In this document: positions 7,313 through 16,503 of the stretch, in pieces | Layout of the letters: every line of letters begins with the position of its first letter | Position numbering within the stretch: the stretch's first letter is position 1 | Translations under genes and position numbers: made by a program | The notes under the pieces: model-generated | What the model saw: the letters and a program-made list of their open reading frames with translations, nothing else | What the model was told of the DNA's origin: nothing | Databases searched by the model: none | Source: Actinomycetes bacterium | GTDB lineage: Bacteria; Actinomycetota; Actinomycetes; Actinomycetales; Dermatophilaceae | Length of the DNA stretch: 64,000 nt | Reading direction: 5' to 3' | Assembly (NCBI GenBank): GCA_029778715.1 | Contig: JAKOPT010000125.1 | Location: 1-64,000, forward strand

Positions 7313-8752
7313 CTATTCGGGGCGGGCGGCCATCGCGAGGAGGGCGCCGAGGTCCACGTGGTCTTCGACGGCGTCGGCGAGGGTGTCGATCATGGCCTCC
7401 CGGCGGGCGGCGAACGAAGGGGCGTCGGCCGCGGGCCGCCACGACGACCCGGCCGCGGCTGCCACCTCGGTCAGCCAGGCTCGCCGGAACCCGTCGCACT
7501 CCAAGGTGCCGTGCCAAATCGTCCCGTACGTGCTGCCGTCGCGGGTGCCGCCGGGGAAGTTCGGCTCGGCCACGACCACACCGTGGTGAATTTCGTACCC
7601 CCGCACCTCCTCGCCGGCCCACTCACCGACCGGCCGGCCGAGCACCTTCTCCGCGCCGAAGGCGGTGCGGGCCGCCAGCGCCGCCAACCCGCCGACGAGC
7701 CCGGCGCCGGACTCGTGCTCGTCCTCGATGACGGTCCCCAACATCTCGTACCCCCCGCAGATCCCCAACACCGGCCGCCCCGCTGCGACCCGCTCCGCCA
7801 CCACCGCATCGAGCCCGCGCGCCCGCAGCCACGACAAGTCCGAGACCGTCGCCCGCGACCCCGGCAAGACGAGCAGGTCGGCGTCGCGGCATACCGAGGA
7901 ATCGGTGGTCACCCGCACCTCGACGCCCGGCTCGGCCGCCAGCGCGTCGACATCAGTGGCGTTCGAGGCCCGTGGGAACCGGACGACGGCGACCGTGAGC
8001 ACGGCGTCGTCACCACCACCAGGCACCCATCGCCCCACCGAGAGCGCGTCCTCGGAGTCCAGCCACACGTCCGTCAGCCACGGCAGGGTGCCCAGATGCG
8101 GCATACCGGTGCGAGCGCTCACCTCGGCCAGCCCCGGCGCCAACACCGACGGGTCGCCGCGGAACTTGTTGACGACGTAGCCGCGCAGCAACGCCCGGTC
8201 GGCCGGTTCGAGCAGCGCCCACGTCCCGAACAAGGCCGCGAGCGCCCCGCCGCGGTCGATGTCGGCCACCACGACCGTGGACAGCCCGAACCGCCGCGCC
8301 AACCCCATGTTGACGTAATCGCCGGCGCGCAAGTTGATTTCGGCCGGCGACCCGGCCCCCTCGCAGACCACGAGGTCGTAGCCGCCGCTCAGTTCCTCGT
8401 ATGCCGCGTATGCCGCCTGGGCGAGGTGGGCGCGCCCGGTCGCGTACTCGCCGGCGCCCAACTCGCCCGCCGGCGCCCCGCGCACGATGACGAAGGCGCG
8501 CCGGTCCGAGCCGGGCTTGAGCAGGACGGGGTTCATCGCCGAGGTGGCCTCCACGCGGGCCGCCTGGGCCTGGAGGTACTGCGCCCGCCCGATCTCGGAG
8601 CCGTCCGCACACACCATCGAGTTGTTCGACATGTTCTGCGACTTGAACGGTGCGACCGACACCCCGGCACGGGCCCAGGCCCGGCACAACCCGGTGACGA
8701 CGAGGGACTTGCCCGCATCCGAACTCGTCCCGGTCACCAGCAGCCCAGCCAC
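7313..8752 (-). CDS. cobQ: Adenosylcobyric acid synthase (glutamine-hydrolysing), CobQ
   Basis: 479 residues, the normal CobQ length. N-terminal dethiobiotin-synthetase-like ATPase: MAGLLVTGTSSDAGKSLVVTGL, then PFKSQNMSNNSMV and INLRAGDYVNMG, all CobQ signatures. C-terminal class I glutamine amidotransferase with nucleophile Cys in VLGICGGYEMLG and catalytic His in YEIHHG. It amidates four side-chain carboxylates of adenosylcobyrinic diamide with glutamine. Start at ATG 8752. Divergent from the phosphatase at 8776 with only 23 bp between start codons, so the two promoters must overlap each other's genes. Confidence 0.95.
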   Translation of the reverse strand: MAGLLVTGTSSDAGKSLVVTGLCRAWARAGVSVAPFKSQNMSNNSMVCADGSEIGRAQYLQAQAARVEATSAMNPVLLKPGSDRRAFVIVRGAPAGELGAGEYATGRAHLAQAAYAAYEELSGGYDLVVCEGAGSPAEINLRAGDYVNMGLARRFGLSTVVVADIDRGGALAALFGTWALLEPADRALLRGYVVNKFRGDPSVLAPGLAEVSARTGMPHLGTLPWLTDVWLDSEDALSVGRWVPGGGDDAVLTVAVVRFPRASNATDVDALAAEPGVEVRVTTDSSVCRDADLLVLPGSRATVSDLSWLRARGLDAVVAERVAAGRPVLGICGGYEMLGTVIEDEHESGAGLVGGLAALAARTAFGAEKVLGRPVGEWAGEEVRGYEIHHGVVVAEPNFPGGTRDGSTYGTIWHGTLECDGFRRAWLTEVAAAAGSSWRPAADAPSFAARREAMIDTLADAVEDHVDLGALLAMAARPE

Positions 8753-8775
8753 CCGAGCACCCTACAGTGGCGGGC

Positions 8776-9417
8776 GTGACCACGCCCGATCCCGACCAGC
8801 GCGGCCACGCCGTCACCGTCCACCTCGTGCGCCACGGCCAGTCGACATGGAACGTCGAGGGCCGCCTCCAGGGGCAGACGCCCCACCCCGGTTTGACCGA
8901 TCTGGGCCGGGCCCAGGCGCGGGCTGCCGGCGACCGGCTCGCCGCGCTCGTGCCGACCAGCGCCCCCGACGAGGTGGCCCTGTGGAGCAGCGACCTCACC
9001 CGTGCCCGCCAGTCCGCCGAACTCGTCGCCGACCGGCTCGGCTTGCCGCACAGCCACATTCGCATCGATCCGGCGCTGCGCGAACAAGCCCTCGGCGACC
9101 TCGAAGGCGCGCTGACCAGCGATCTCGACGCCGACCCCGTCCCGCCGCCACCGGGGAAGCACCTCGCCGACATCCGCTGGGGCGGCCCCGCGAGCGAGAG
9201 CGTGCGCGACGTCGACGCCCGGATCGCGGCATACCTCGCCCGCGCCCTGCCGACCGCGCCAGCCCACCTCATCCTGCTCACCCACGGCGACACCTTGCGG
9301 ATCCTCCACGCCCGCCTCACCGGCCGCAGCTACCGCGACCTCGACTGGGACCTGCCGATCCCCAACGGGGCCGTCGTCACCGTCAATTCGGTCGAGCCAC
9401 CCGCGCACCCCCGGTAG
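8776..9417 (+). CDS. Histidine phosphatase (phosphoglycerate mutase-like), possibly CobC-type
   Basis: 213 residues. Catalytic RHG at VHLVRHGQSTWN, second arginine/glutamate region WSSDLTRARQSAEL, proton donor E in LREQALGDLEG and second histidine LLTHGDTLRIL. Start taken at GTG 8776: TACAGT (8763-8768) is seven bases upstream, while the alternative GTG at 8767 overlaps that hexamer. Family members include phosphoglycerate mutases, general phosphatases and alpha-ribazole phosphatase (CobC). The back-to-back position with cobQ makes a CobC role attractive but unproven. Confidence 0.8.
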   Translation: MTTPDPDQRGHAVTVHLVRHGQSTWNVEGRLQGQTPHPGLTDLGRAQARAAGDRLAALVPTSAPDEVALWSSDLTRARQSAELVADRLGLPHSHIRIDPALREQALGDLEGALTSDLDADPVPPPPGKHLADIRWGGPASESVRDVDARIAAYLARALPTAPAHLILLTHGDTLRILHARLTGRSYRDLDWDLPIPNGAVVTVNSVEPPAHPR

Positions 9418-9669
9418 ACTTGGCCCACCAGCGTTCGAGCCGTTATCAGCGGCGAGCTTCCGGAAGAACGGCGGACCCCCGCTCACTAGACCCGGACGTC
9501 GGGGCCACGTCAGTGCCTTGTGCAAGAGCGGTCGTATGCCGTGCGCCCCCCGGGGTGAGCGGCCGCGGCAAGCGAGGTGGTACCGCGGAGGCGGGCACCC
9601 GGCATACGCGCCGGTGCTTGGTTTCGTCCTCGTGCAGACGAGAGCGACGACCGCAGGAGAGCCCCACCC
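9415..9669 (+). promoter_or_regulatory. Isoleucine T-box leader upstream of ileS
   Basis: A -10 hexamer TAGACT at 9415-9420 shares its TAG with the stop of the preceding gene. The 240-nt leader contains a stem I specifier-loop candidate ATC followed by A (9445-9447), the isoleucine codon, and the conserved T-box core GAGGTGGTACCGCGG at 9574-9588 that pairs with the tRNA acceptor end. Downstream there is no U-run terminator. A hairpin around CTCGTGCAGACGAG and the nearby GGAGAG ribosome site suggest the translational (sequestrator) T-box type usual in actinobacterial ileS. An inverted octamer pair (9534-9541 and 9600-9607) can pair around the T-box. Confidence 0.9.
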
Positions 9670-12600
9670 ATGACCTACCCCAAGGTCTCCACGTCCCAGA
9701 CCGACGCCCCCGCCGGCCAGGCCCTCGGCGTGCCCGCCAGCCCTCGCTTCCCGCAGATCGAGGAGGCCGTGCTGCGCTACTGGGAGGCCGACGGCACCTT
9801 CCAGGCGTCCATCGACCAGCGCCCGGCCGGTGAGAACGGCGACAACGAGTTCGTCTTCTACGACGGCCCGCCCTTCGCCAACGGCCTGCCGCACTACGGG
9901 CACCTGCTCACCGGCTACGTCAAGGACATCGTGCCGCGCTACCAGACGATGCGCGGTCGGCGCGTCGAACGCCGCTTCGGCTGGGACACCCACGGCCTGC
10001 CCGCCGAGCTCGAGGCGATGAGCCAACTCGGCATCAAGACCAAGGACGAAATCCTCGACCTGGGGATCGAGGCCTTCAACGAGAAGTGCCGCGAGTCGGT
10101 GATGAAGTATGCCGCGGACTGGCGGGCCTATGTCACCCGCCAGGCGCGTTGGGTGGACTTCGACCACGACTACAAGACCCTCAACCCCGACTTCATGGAG
10201 TCGGTGCAATGGGCTTTCAAGAGCCTCTACGACCAGGGCTTGGTCTACGAGGGTTTCCGGGTGCTGCCCTACTGCTGGAACGACCAGACCCCACTGTCCA
10301 ACGCCGAGTTGCGCATGGACGAGGACGTCTACCAGGTGCGCCAGGACCCGGCGGTCACCCTCGGGTTGCGCCTGTCGACCGGCGAGTTGGCCCTGGTGTG
10401 GACGACGACGCCGTGGACCCTGCCGGCGAACCTGCTCATCATGGTCGGGGAGGACATCGACTACGTCGTCGTCGAGTCCGACGTCCCGACCGGGGTGAGC
10501 GAGCGCTATATCCTCGCCGCGGCCCGGGCCTCGGCGTTCGCTCGCGAACTCACCGGGTCCGCCGACGGTGACGTCGAGGCGCTCGTCGTCGAGCGGCTCA
10601 CCGGGGCCGACCTCGTGGGCCGCACCTACACCCCGCCGTTCTCCTATTACGCCGGCCATGAGCGCGCCTTCCGGGTGGTCGCCGCCGAGTTCGTCACGAC
10701 GACCGACGGCACCGGGCTGGTCCACACCGCTGGCGCGTTCGGTGAGGACGACAAGGTCGTCACCGACCGCGAGGGTGTCGAACCGGTCATGCCGGTCGGC
10801 GCCGACGGCTGTTTCACCGCGCCGGTGGAGGAGTATGCCGGGCTGCTCGTCTTCGACGCCAACGCCCCGATCCTCGATGACCTCAAGGCCGCCAACCGGG
10901 GCGAGCGCGCCGGCTCGGTCAGTCCGGGGACGGTGTTGCTGCGCCGGGAGAGTTACGCCCACTCCTACCCGCACTGCTGGCGCTGCCGTGAACCCCTCAT
11001 CTACAAGGGGGTCTCGTCCTGGTTCGTCGAGGTGACGAAGTTCAAGAAGCGGATGGGCGAACTCAACCAGGAGATCACCTGGGTGCCCGAGCACGTCAAG
11101 GACGGTCAGTTCGGCAAGTGGCTGGCCAATGCGCGCGACTGGTCGATCTCGCGGAACCGCTTCTGGGGCAGCCCGATCCCGGTGTGGCGTTCGGACGATC
11201 CGGCATACCCCCGCCTGGACGTCTACGGCTCCTTCGAGGAGTTGGAGCGTGACTTCGGCCGGCTGCCGCGCAACCGGCGCGGCGAACCCGACCTGCACCG
11301 GCCCTACATCGACGAGTTGACCCGGCCCAACCCGGACGACCCGCGCCCGGAGGGGCAGCGCTCGACGATGCGCCGCGTCGAGGACGTCCTCGACGTGTGG
11401 TTCGACTCGGGCTCGATGAGTTTCGCCCAGGTCCACTACCCGTTCGAGAACCGCGACTGGTTCGAGCACCACTACCCGGGTGACTTCATCGTCGAATACA
11501 TCGGGCAGACCCGCGGCTGGTTCTACACCCTCCACATCCTCGCCACCGCCTTGTTCGACCGGCCGGCGTTCAAGACCTGTGTCTCGCACGGCATCGTCCT
11601 GGGCAGCGACGGGCTCAAGATGAGCAAGTCCCGGCGCAACTACCCCGACGTGTCCGAGGTGTTCGACCGGGACGGCGCCGACGCGATGCGCTGGTTCCTC
11701 ATGTCCTCCCCGATCCTGCGCGGCGGCAACCTGATCGTCACCGAGCAGGGGATCCGCGAGGGCGTGCGCCAGGTGCTCATCCCGCTGTGGAACTCGTGGT
11801 ACTTCTTCTCGCTCTACGCCAACGCCTTCCGCGGCGGCGAAGGGTATACCGCCCGCTGGCGCACCGATTCGGCCGACCCGCTCGACCGCTACCTGCTGGC
11901 CAAGACGCGCCGGCTCGTCGAGCAGGTCCAGGCCCAGCTCGACGTCGAGGACATCGCCGGGGCCTGCGAATCGGTGCGGGTCTTCACCGACGTGCTCACC
12001 AACTGGTACATCCGGCGCAGCCGCGAACGCTTCTGGGACACGGGCACCGACGGTGAGAGCGCGGCATACGACGCGTTCGATACCCTCTACACGGTCCTCG
12101 AGGTGCTGTGCCGGGTGGCCGCCCCGCTCCTGCCGTTGACAACCGAGGAGATCTGGCGCGGCCTCACCGGTGAGCGCTCGGTCCACCTCGCCGACTGGCC
12201 GGTCGCGGCCGACCTGCCCAGCGACGATGCGCTCGTCGCGGCCATGGACGAGGTGCGCACCGTGTGCTCGGTGGGCTCCTCGCTGCGCAAGGCCGAAGGG
12301 TTGCGGGTGCGGTTGCCGCTGGCGCAGCTGACCGTGGTCGCTCCCGAGGCGGCCGGGCTGGAGCCGTTTGCCGGCATCGTCGCCGACGAACTCAACGTCA
12401 AGGCTGTCCGTCTCCTCGACGTCGCCGAGGCCCACGAGTCCGACTTCGGCATCCGGCAGCGGTTGACCGTCAACGCCCGCGCGGCCGGCCCGCGCCTGGG
12501 CAAGGACGTCCAGGCCGTGATCCGTGGCAGCAAGAGCGGCGACTGGTCGGTGGCTGCCGACGGCACGGTCGTCAGCGCCGGGATCGCGTTGGTCGAGGGT

Positions 12601-12984
12601 GAGTATGCCGTGGAGACCGTCGTCGACGAGGCCGCCGGTGGGGCGCAGGCGACGGCGATGCTGCCCGGCGGCGGGTTCGTCGTCCTCGACACCGCCGTGA
12701 CCCCGGAGTTGGAGGCCGAAGGGCTGGCCCGTGACCTCATTCGGGCCGTGCAGCAGGCGCGCCGCGATGCCGGGCTCGACGTGTCGGACCGGATCGCGTT
12801 GACGCTCGCCGGCGGTGAGGAGGTGCGTTCGGCGGCGCAGGTTCATCGTGATCTGATCGCCGCCGAGACCCTGGCTGCGGAGTTCGAGGTCTTGGGTGCC
12901 CTTGATGCGCTTGCTTCGGCTGGCGTCACCGAGGCGGTTGTGGGCACCGGCCTGCCCGTGCAGGTGCGGGTCGCCAAGCGCTGA
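9670..12984 (+). CDS. ileS: Isoleucyl-tRNA synthetase
   Basis: 1104 residues, class I synthetase of the long bacterial/eukaryote-like type. HIGH signature as PHYGH near residues 74-78, editing (CP1) domain, tryptophan-rich [16 protein letters not shown], and KMSKS at about 650 ([11 protein letters not shown]), then anticodon-binding domain and DUF5915-like tail. Charges tRNA-Ile. Start at ATG 9670 after GGAGAGCC; earlier in-frame codons lie inside the T-box core. Five octamers lie within it (10107, 10833, 11201, 12062, 12603), encoding Tyr-Ala or Ala-Tyr with rare TAT/GCA codons or ProAlaTyr. Confidence 0.97.
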   Translation: MTYPKVSTSQTDAPAGQALGVPASPRFPQIEEAVLRYWEADGTFQASIDQRPAGENGDNEFVFYDGPPFANGLPHYGHLLTGYVKDIVPRYQTMRGRRVERRFGWDTHGLPAELEAMSQLGIKTKDEILDLGIEAFNEKCRESVMKYAADWRAYVTRQARWVDFDHDYKTLNPDFMESVQWAFKSLYDQGLVYEGFRVLPYCWNDQTPLSNAELRMDEDVYQVRQDPAVTLGLRLSTGELALVWTTTPWTLPANLLIMVGEDIDYVVVESDVPTGVSERYILAAARASAFARELTGSADGDVEALVVERLTGADLVGRTYTPPFSYYAGHERAFRVVAAEFVTTTDGTGLVHTAGAFGEDDKVVTDREGVEPVMPVGADGCFTAPVEEYAGLLVFDANAPILDDLKAANRGERAGSVSPGTVLLRRESYAHSYPHCWRCREPLIYKGVSSWFVEVTKFKKRMGELNQEITWVPEHVKDGQFGKWLANARDWSISRNRFWGSPIPVWRSDDPAYPRLDVYGSFEELERDFGRLPRNRRGEPDLHRPYIDELTRPNPDDPRPEGQRSTMRRVEDVLDVWFDSGSMSFAQVHYPFENRDWFEHHYPGDFIVEYIGQTRGWFYTLHILATALFDRPAFKTCVSHGIVLGSDGLKMSKSRRNYPDVSEVFDRDGADAMRWFLMSSPILRGGNLIVTEQGIREGVRQVLIPLWNSWYFFSLYANAFRGGEGYTARWRTDSADPLDRYLLAKTRRLVEQVQAQLDVEDIAGACESVRVFTDVLTNWYIRRSRERFWDTGTDGESAAYDAFDTLYTVLEVLCRVAAPLLPLTTEEIWRGLTGERSVHLADWPVAADLPSDDALVAAMDEVRTVCSVGSSLRKAEGLRVRLPLAQLTVVAPEAAGLEPFAGIVADELNVKAVRLLDVAEAHESDFGIRQRLTVNARAAGPRLGKDVQAVIRGSKSGDWSVAADGTVVSAGIALVEGEYAVETVVDEAAGGAQATAMLPGGGFVVLDTAVTPELEAEGLARDLIRAVQQARRDAGLDVSDRIALTLAGGEEVRSAAQVHRDLIAAETLAAEFEVLGALDALASAGVTEAVVGTGLPVQVRVAKR

Positions 12985-12994
12985 GCCCGATGCC

Positions 12995-13030
12995 GGGTGG
13001 CGGTCCGTTGTGCGTCGCGGACCGCCACCC
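12995..13030 (+). terminator. Hairpin terminator after ileS
   Basis: Perfect 13-bp stem GGGTGGCGGTCCG (12995-13007) with CGGACCGCCACCC (13018-13030), loop of 10 bases, starting 11 bp after the ileS stop. No U-run follows, as is common for actinobacterial I-shaped terminators. Confidence 0.75.
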
Positions 13031-13076
13031 CGGGCGGCCTACCGTGCAGTCCCGGGCGGTCTACCGTGCAGTACGT

Positions 13077-13766
13077 GGGGTGATCACCCCACCTTCTGCA
13101 GGGAAGCCTGCGCGGGCGGTGCTGGATGACCGTGCCGGGGCGGCGAGGTCGCGCGATTCGAGCGAATTCGGCGCGGGCGAGGCGGTAGTGGCAGTGCTGG
13201 TGGGCCGTGCCGGGGCGGCGAGGTGGCTTGAGTCGGGCGCTGGGGGGCGGCAGGGGGCGGAGGAGGGCTCGCGCTCACGCACCCGTCGTTGTGGGGGAGT
13301 CCCATGGGTCGCATGTGTCTCATGGGGCTCAGGTGTCACGTCGCGTGCCCGTGCTCGTGGTTGATGCTGCGCTCTACCCTGCAGAAGGTGGGGTGATCAC
13401 CCCACCTGGTGCAGGGGAGCATGCACGGGCGGCTCCGGATGGCCGTGCCGGGGCGGCGAGGCGGCGCGTTTCGGGCGAATTGGGTGGGGGTGAGGCGGTA
13501 GTGGCAGTGCTGATGGGCCGTGCCGAGCGGCGAGGCGGCGTGAGTCGGGCTCTGGGGAGGGCAAAAGGGGCGGAGGAGGGTTCGTGCTCAGTCACTCCTG
13601 GCTGTCGGGGTAGTCCCAGGGGTCGCATGTGTCTCATGGGGCTCAGGTGTTATGTCGCGTGCCCGTGCTCGTGGTTGACGCTGCGCTCTCCCCTGCACCA
13701 GGCGGGGTGATCACCCCACCTGGTGCAGGGGAGCCCGCACGGGCGGCGCTGGATGGCCGTGCCGAG
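13077..13766. repeat. Tandem about 313-bp repeats, each headed by a long palindrome centred on TGATCA
   Basis: Non-coding block between ileS and the helicase. Two full units (about 13077-13389 and 13390-13703) and a partial third (to 13766), about 85% alike by eye. Each begins with GGGGTGATCACCCC. In units two and three the dyad extends to 40 bp (13377-13416) and 46 bp (13688-13733, one mismatched pair), palindrome centres 313 and 314 bp apart. A 22-bp tandem (13031-13074) precedes the block. Within each unit GGCCGTGCCGGGGCGGCGAGG-like text recurs. No convincing frame runs through it, no octamer copy lies in 12611-14200, and no CRISPR-like unit size is present. Confidence 0.85.
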
Positions 13767-13768
13767 AG

Positions 13769-13864
13769 GTGCTGGTGGAGTGTCCCGGCCCGGCCTACGG
13801 GTGCTGGTGGAGTGTCCCGGCCCGGCCCACGGGTGCTGGTCAGAGTGTCCTGGCCAGCCGACTG
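13769..13864. repeat. 32-bp tandem repeat, 3 copies (last degenerate)
   Basis: Units 13769-13800 and 13801-13832 differ at one base; 13833-13864 is a degenerate third. Core GTGCTGGTGGAGTGTCCCGG. It lies between the 313-bp repeat block and the stop codon of the convergent helicase gene. Confidence 0.8.
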
Positions 13865-13883
13865 GGTCTGGCGAGCAGCATCG

Positions 13884-16454
13884 CTACAGACGGCGCAGGG
13901 CCGTGGCGGCGAGCACGAGTTCGCCGCACTCGTCGCTGGCGTCGAGGTCGGCCACGGCCTCGATGACCCAGTCGTGATCGCCAGCGGGGTCGGCCAGGGT
14001 CTGGCGAACGAGCCACCGACGCTCGCCCGGCTCTGCATCCGGGTCCTCGCCCACCGCCAGCAGCGCCGGGCCGCGCGCATCGGCGTCGAGCAGGATCTCG
14101 GCGTGCTCGTCCCAGTACGCGCCCAACGCCGCATCCCACGCCGAGGCGTCCATGACGACCGGTGGCGGCGGGTCGGTGAGCGCAGCGCGAGCGAGCTCGA
14201 CGGCATACAGGCCCTCGACATCGTCGCGGGCGGCCAACTCCACGAGGCGCCACATCGCCTTGCGGATGAGGGTGCGGACCACGGCGACGTTGGCGCTGAG
14301 CGGTCGCGGCGGGCGCGGTCCTTCGCCCTCGTGAGTCACCGGAGCGCGCCCAGGGTCGGCCAGCGCCTCCCACTCGTCGACGAGCGAGGAGTCCGTCTGG
14401 CGCACCGACTCCCCGAGCCACTCGACGATCTGAGCCAACGCCTCCGAGCCGTGCGCCTCCGGCACGCTCTGGCGCAACGTCCGGTAGGCGTCACTGAGGT
14501 AGCGCAACACGACCCCTTCGGAGCGGGCCAGCCCGTAGCGCCCGATGAGGTCGGTGAAACTCAGCCCCTGCTCCCACATCTGGCGGACAACCGACTTGGG
14601 GGAGAGAGCATCGTCGGGCAACCACGGGTGGGCGCGGCGATAGTCCGCGTATGCCGCCTCCAGCAGGTCCGCGAGCGGGCGCGGCCAGGTGACCTCCTCG
14701 AGCAACTCCAGACGCTCCTCGTACTCCACCCCGTCGGCCTTCATCTCGGCCACCGCCTCACCGCGGGCCGCCCACTGCTGCGCCAACAACACCGGACGCG
14801 GGTCATCGAGCACCGACTCGATCACCGAGACGACATCGAGGGCGTGGTCGGGGGAGTCCGGGTCGAGTAACTCCAGCGCGGCGAGAGCGAAATGGGCCAG
14901 CGGCTGGTTGAGCGCGAAGTCCTCGGGCAGGTCGACCGCCAACTCGACGGTGCGCCCGTCCGGCCCGGGCTCGGGCAGCCGCACCAGCACCCCGGAGTCG
15001 AGCAGGCTGCGGCCCAAGCGCAGAGCGCGCCGCGCCAGGCGGGCTTGCGCGACTGGAGACTCGTGGTTGTCGCGGACGAGTCGGCTCAGGGCCCGCACCG
15101 GGTCACCAGGGCGGGCGACGACGCCGAGGATCATCGCGTTGTCGATGCGCATCCGCGACTGCAGCGCCTCGGGGGCCGCGTGGACGAGCCGCTCGAAGGT
15201 CGCCTCGGTCCACACGACGGTCCCCGGCTCGGGTTTGACCCGTTGGACCCGCTTGAGTTTGACCGGGTCATCGCCCGCCTTGGCGACCCGGCGCGCATTC
15301 TCGATGAGGTGCGCGGGCGCCTGGACGACGACCTCCCCGGTGGTGTCGAAGCCGGCCCGCCCGGCGCGCCCGGCGATCTGGTGGAACTCGCGGGCCTTGA
15401 ACACCCGGTCCCGGTGCCCGTCGAACTTGACCAACCCGGTGAAGAGCACCGTGCGAATCGGGACGTTGATCCCGACCCCGAGGGTGTCGGTGCCGGCGAT
15501 CACCTTGAGCAGTCCCGCCTGTGCCAGTTGCTCGACGACGCGCCGATAGCGCGGCAGCATCCCCGCGTGGTGGACCCCAATCCCCTTGCGCAGCAGCGCG
15601 ACGAGGGTCCTCCCGAACCCTGCGGCAAACCGGATGCCGCCCACTCGCCGCGCGATCTCGGCCTTCTCCGCCGCGGTGAGCAGGGAGAGCCCCCGCAGCG
15701 ACTGGGCCTGCTCGGCCGCTGCGGCCTGGGTGGCGTGGACGATGTAGACCGGGGCTCGGCGGGTCGTGACGATCTCCTCGACCATCTCCGGCAGCGGTGT
15801 GACCGACCAGGTGAAACTCAGCGGCACCGGGCGGTGGGCGCCGGCGACCTCGGACACGTCGCGGCCGGTGCGGCGGGTCAGGTCCGCCCGGATGGCCGTG
15901 GTGTCGCCGAGGGTCGCCGACATGAGGAGAAACTGCGCCTGCGGGAGTTCGAGCAGCGGCACCTGCCAGGCCCAGCCGCGCTGCGGGTCGGCGTAGTAGT
16001 GGAACTCGTCCATGACGACCAGGCCGACGTCGGCTCCGGCCCCCTCGCGCAGCGCAATGTTGGCGAGCACCTCGGCGGTGCAGGCGATGATCGGCGCGTC
16101 CGGGTTGACGCTCGCATCGCCGGTGAGCAGCCCGACCTGATCGGCCCCGAAGACGTCGACGAGGTCGAAGAACTTCTCGTTGACCAGGGCCTTGATGGGA
16201 GCGGTGTAGAAACTCACCCGGTCCGCGGCCAGGGCCCCGAGGTGGGCGGCGGTCGCCACGAGGGACTTGCCCGATCCCGTGGGTGTCGACAGCACGACGT
16301 GGTTGCCCGCGAGCATCTCGACGATGGCCTCGTCTTGATGGGGATAGAGATGTATGCCGCGCCCGCTCACCCAAGCCGTGAACGCGGCATACACCTCATC
16401 CGGGTCGGCGCTTGCGCAACTCAACTGCGCGGCTACCTCGTGGGGCAGATCCAC
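13884..16454 (-). CDS. Superfamily II DEAD/DEAH RNA helicase with DUF3516 C-terminus
   Basis: 856 residues, close to the usual length of the actinobacterial DUF3516 helicases. Walker A TGSGKS (K63), motif II DEFH near 150 followed by YYADP, motif III LLMSATLGD, motif VI QIAGRAGRAGFD; the Ski2-like core covers about the first 400 residues and the rest is the DUF3516 region. Ski2-like folds act in RNA turnover or processing; the specific job is unknown. Start GTG 16454. An 11-bp inverted octamer pair (16351-16393) lies in the 5' coding part. Ends convergent with the repeat block. Confidence 0.88.
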   Translation of the reverse strand: MDLPHEVAAQLSCASADPDEVYAAFTAWVSGRGIHLYPHQDEAIVEMLAGNHVVLSTPTGSGKSLVATAAHLGALAADRVSFYTAPIKALVNEKFFDLVDVFGADQVGLLTGDASVNPDAPIIACTAEVLANIALREGAGADVGLVVMDEFHYYADPQRGWAWQVPLLELPQAQFLLMSATLGDTTAIRADLTRRTGRDVSEVAGAHRPVPLSFTWSVTPLPEMVEEIVTTRRAPVYIVHATQAAAAEQAQSLRGLSLLTAAEKAEIARRVGGIRFAAGFGRTLVALLRKGIGVHHAGMLPRYRRVVEQLAQAGLLKVIAGTDTLGVGINVPIRTVLFTGLVKFDGHRDRVFKAREFHQIAGRAGRAGFDTTGEVVVQAPAHLIENARRVAKAGDDPVKLKRVQRVKPEPGTVVWTEATFERLVHAAPEALQSRMRIDNAMILGVVARPGDPVRALSRLVRDNHESPVAQARLARRALRLGRSLLDSGVLVRLPEPGPDGRTVELAVDLPEDFALNQPLAHFALAALELLDPDSPDHALDVVSVIESVLDDPRPVLLAQQWAARGEAVAEMKADGVEYEERLELLEEVTWPRPLADLLEAAYADYRRAHPWLPDDALSPKSVVRQMWEQGLSFTDLIGRYGLARSEGVVLRYLSDAYRTLRQSVPEAHGSEALAQIVEWLGESVRQTDSSLVDEWEALADPGRAPVTHEGEGPRPPRPLSANVAVVRTLIRKAMWRLVELAARDDVEGLYAVELARAALTDPPPPVVMDASAWDAALGAYWDEHAEILLDADARGPALLAVGEDPDAEPGERRWLVRQTLADPAGDHDWVIEAVADLDASDECGELVLAATALRRL

Positions 16455-16503
16455 GCGCGGGCTCCTCGTCGTCGTTTGCCGGCTCCGATCGACGCGCCCG
16501 AAC

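Noticed and set aside
7184-8779. Long plus-strand frame opposite cobQ
   Set aside because: Arg/Pro/Gly-rich shadow of cobQ without recognisable domain.
8734-12846. Very long open frame on the minus strand opposite ileS
   Set aside because: A by-product of high GC third positions. It is antisense to a full-length synthetase with intact motifs and has no family features.
13061-13710. Open frames across the 313-bp repeats, on both strands
   Set aside because: Low-complexity Arg/Pro-rich products that shift frame between repeat units; the DNA palindromes, not a reading frame, are what is conserved.
13077-13766. CRISPR array
   Set aside because: Repeat period is about 313 bp with conserved spacer text, and no cas genes are near.
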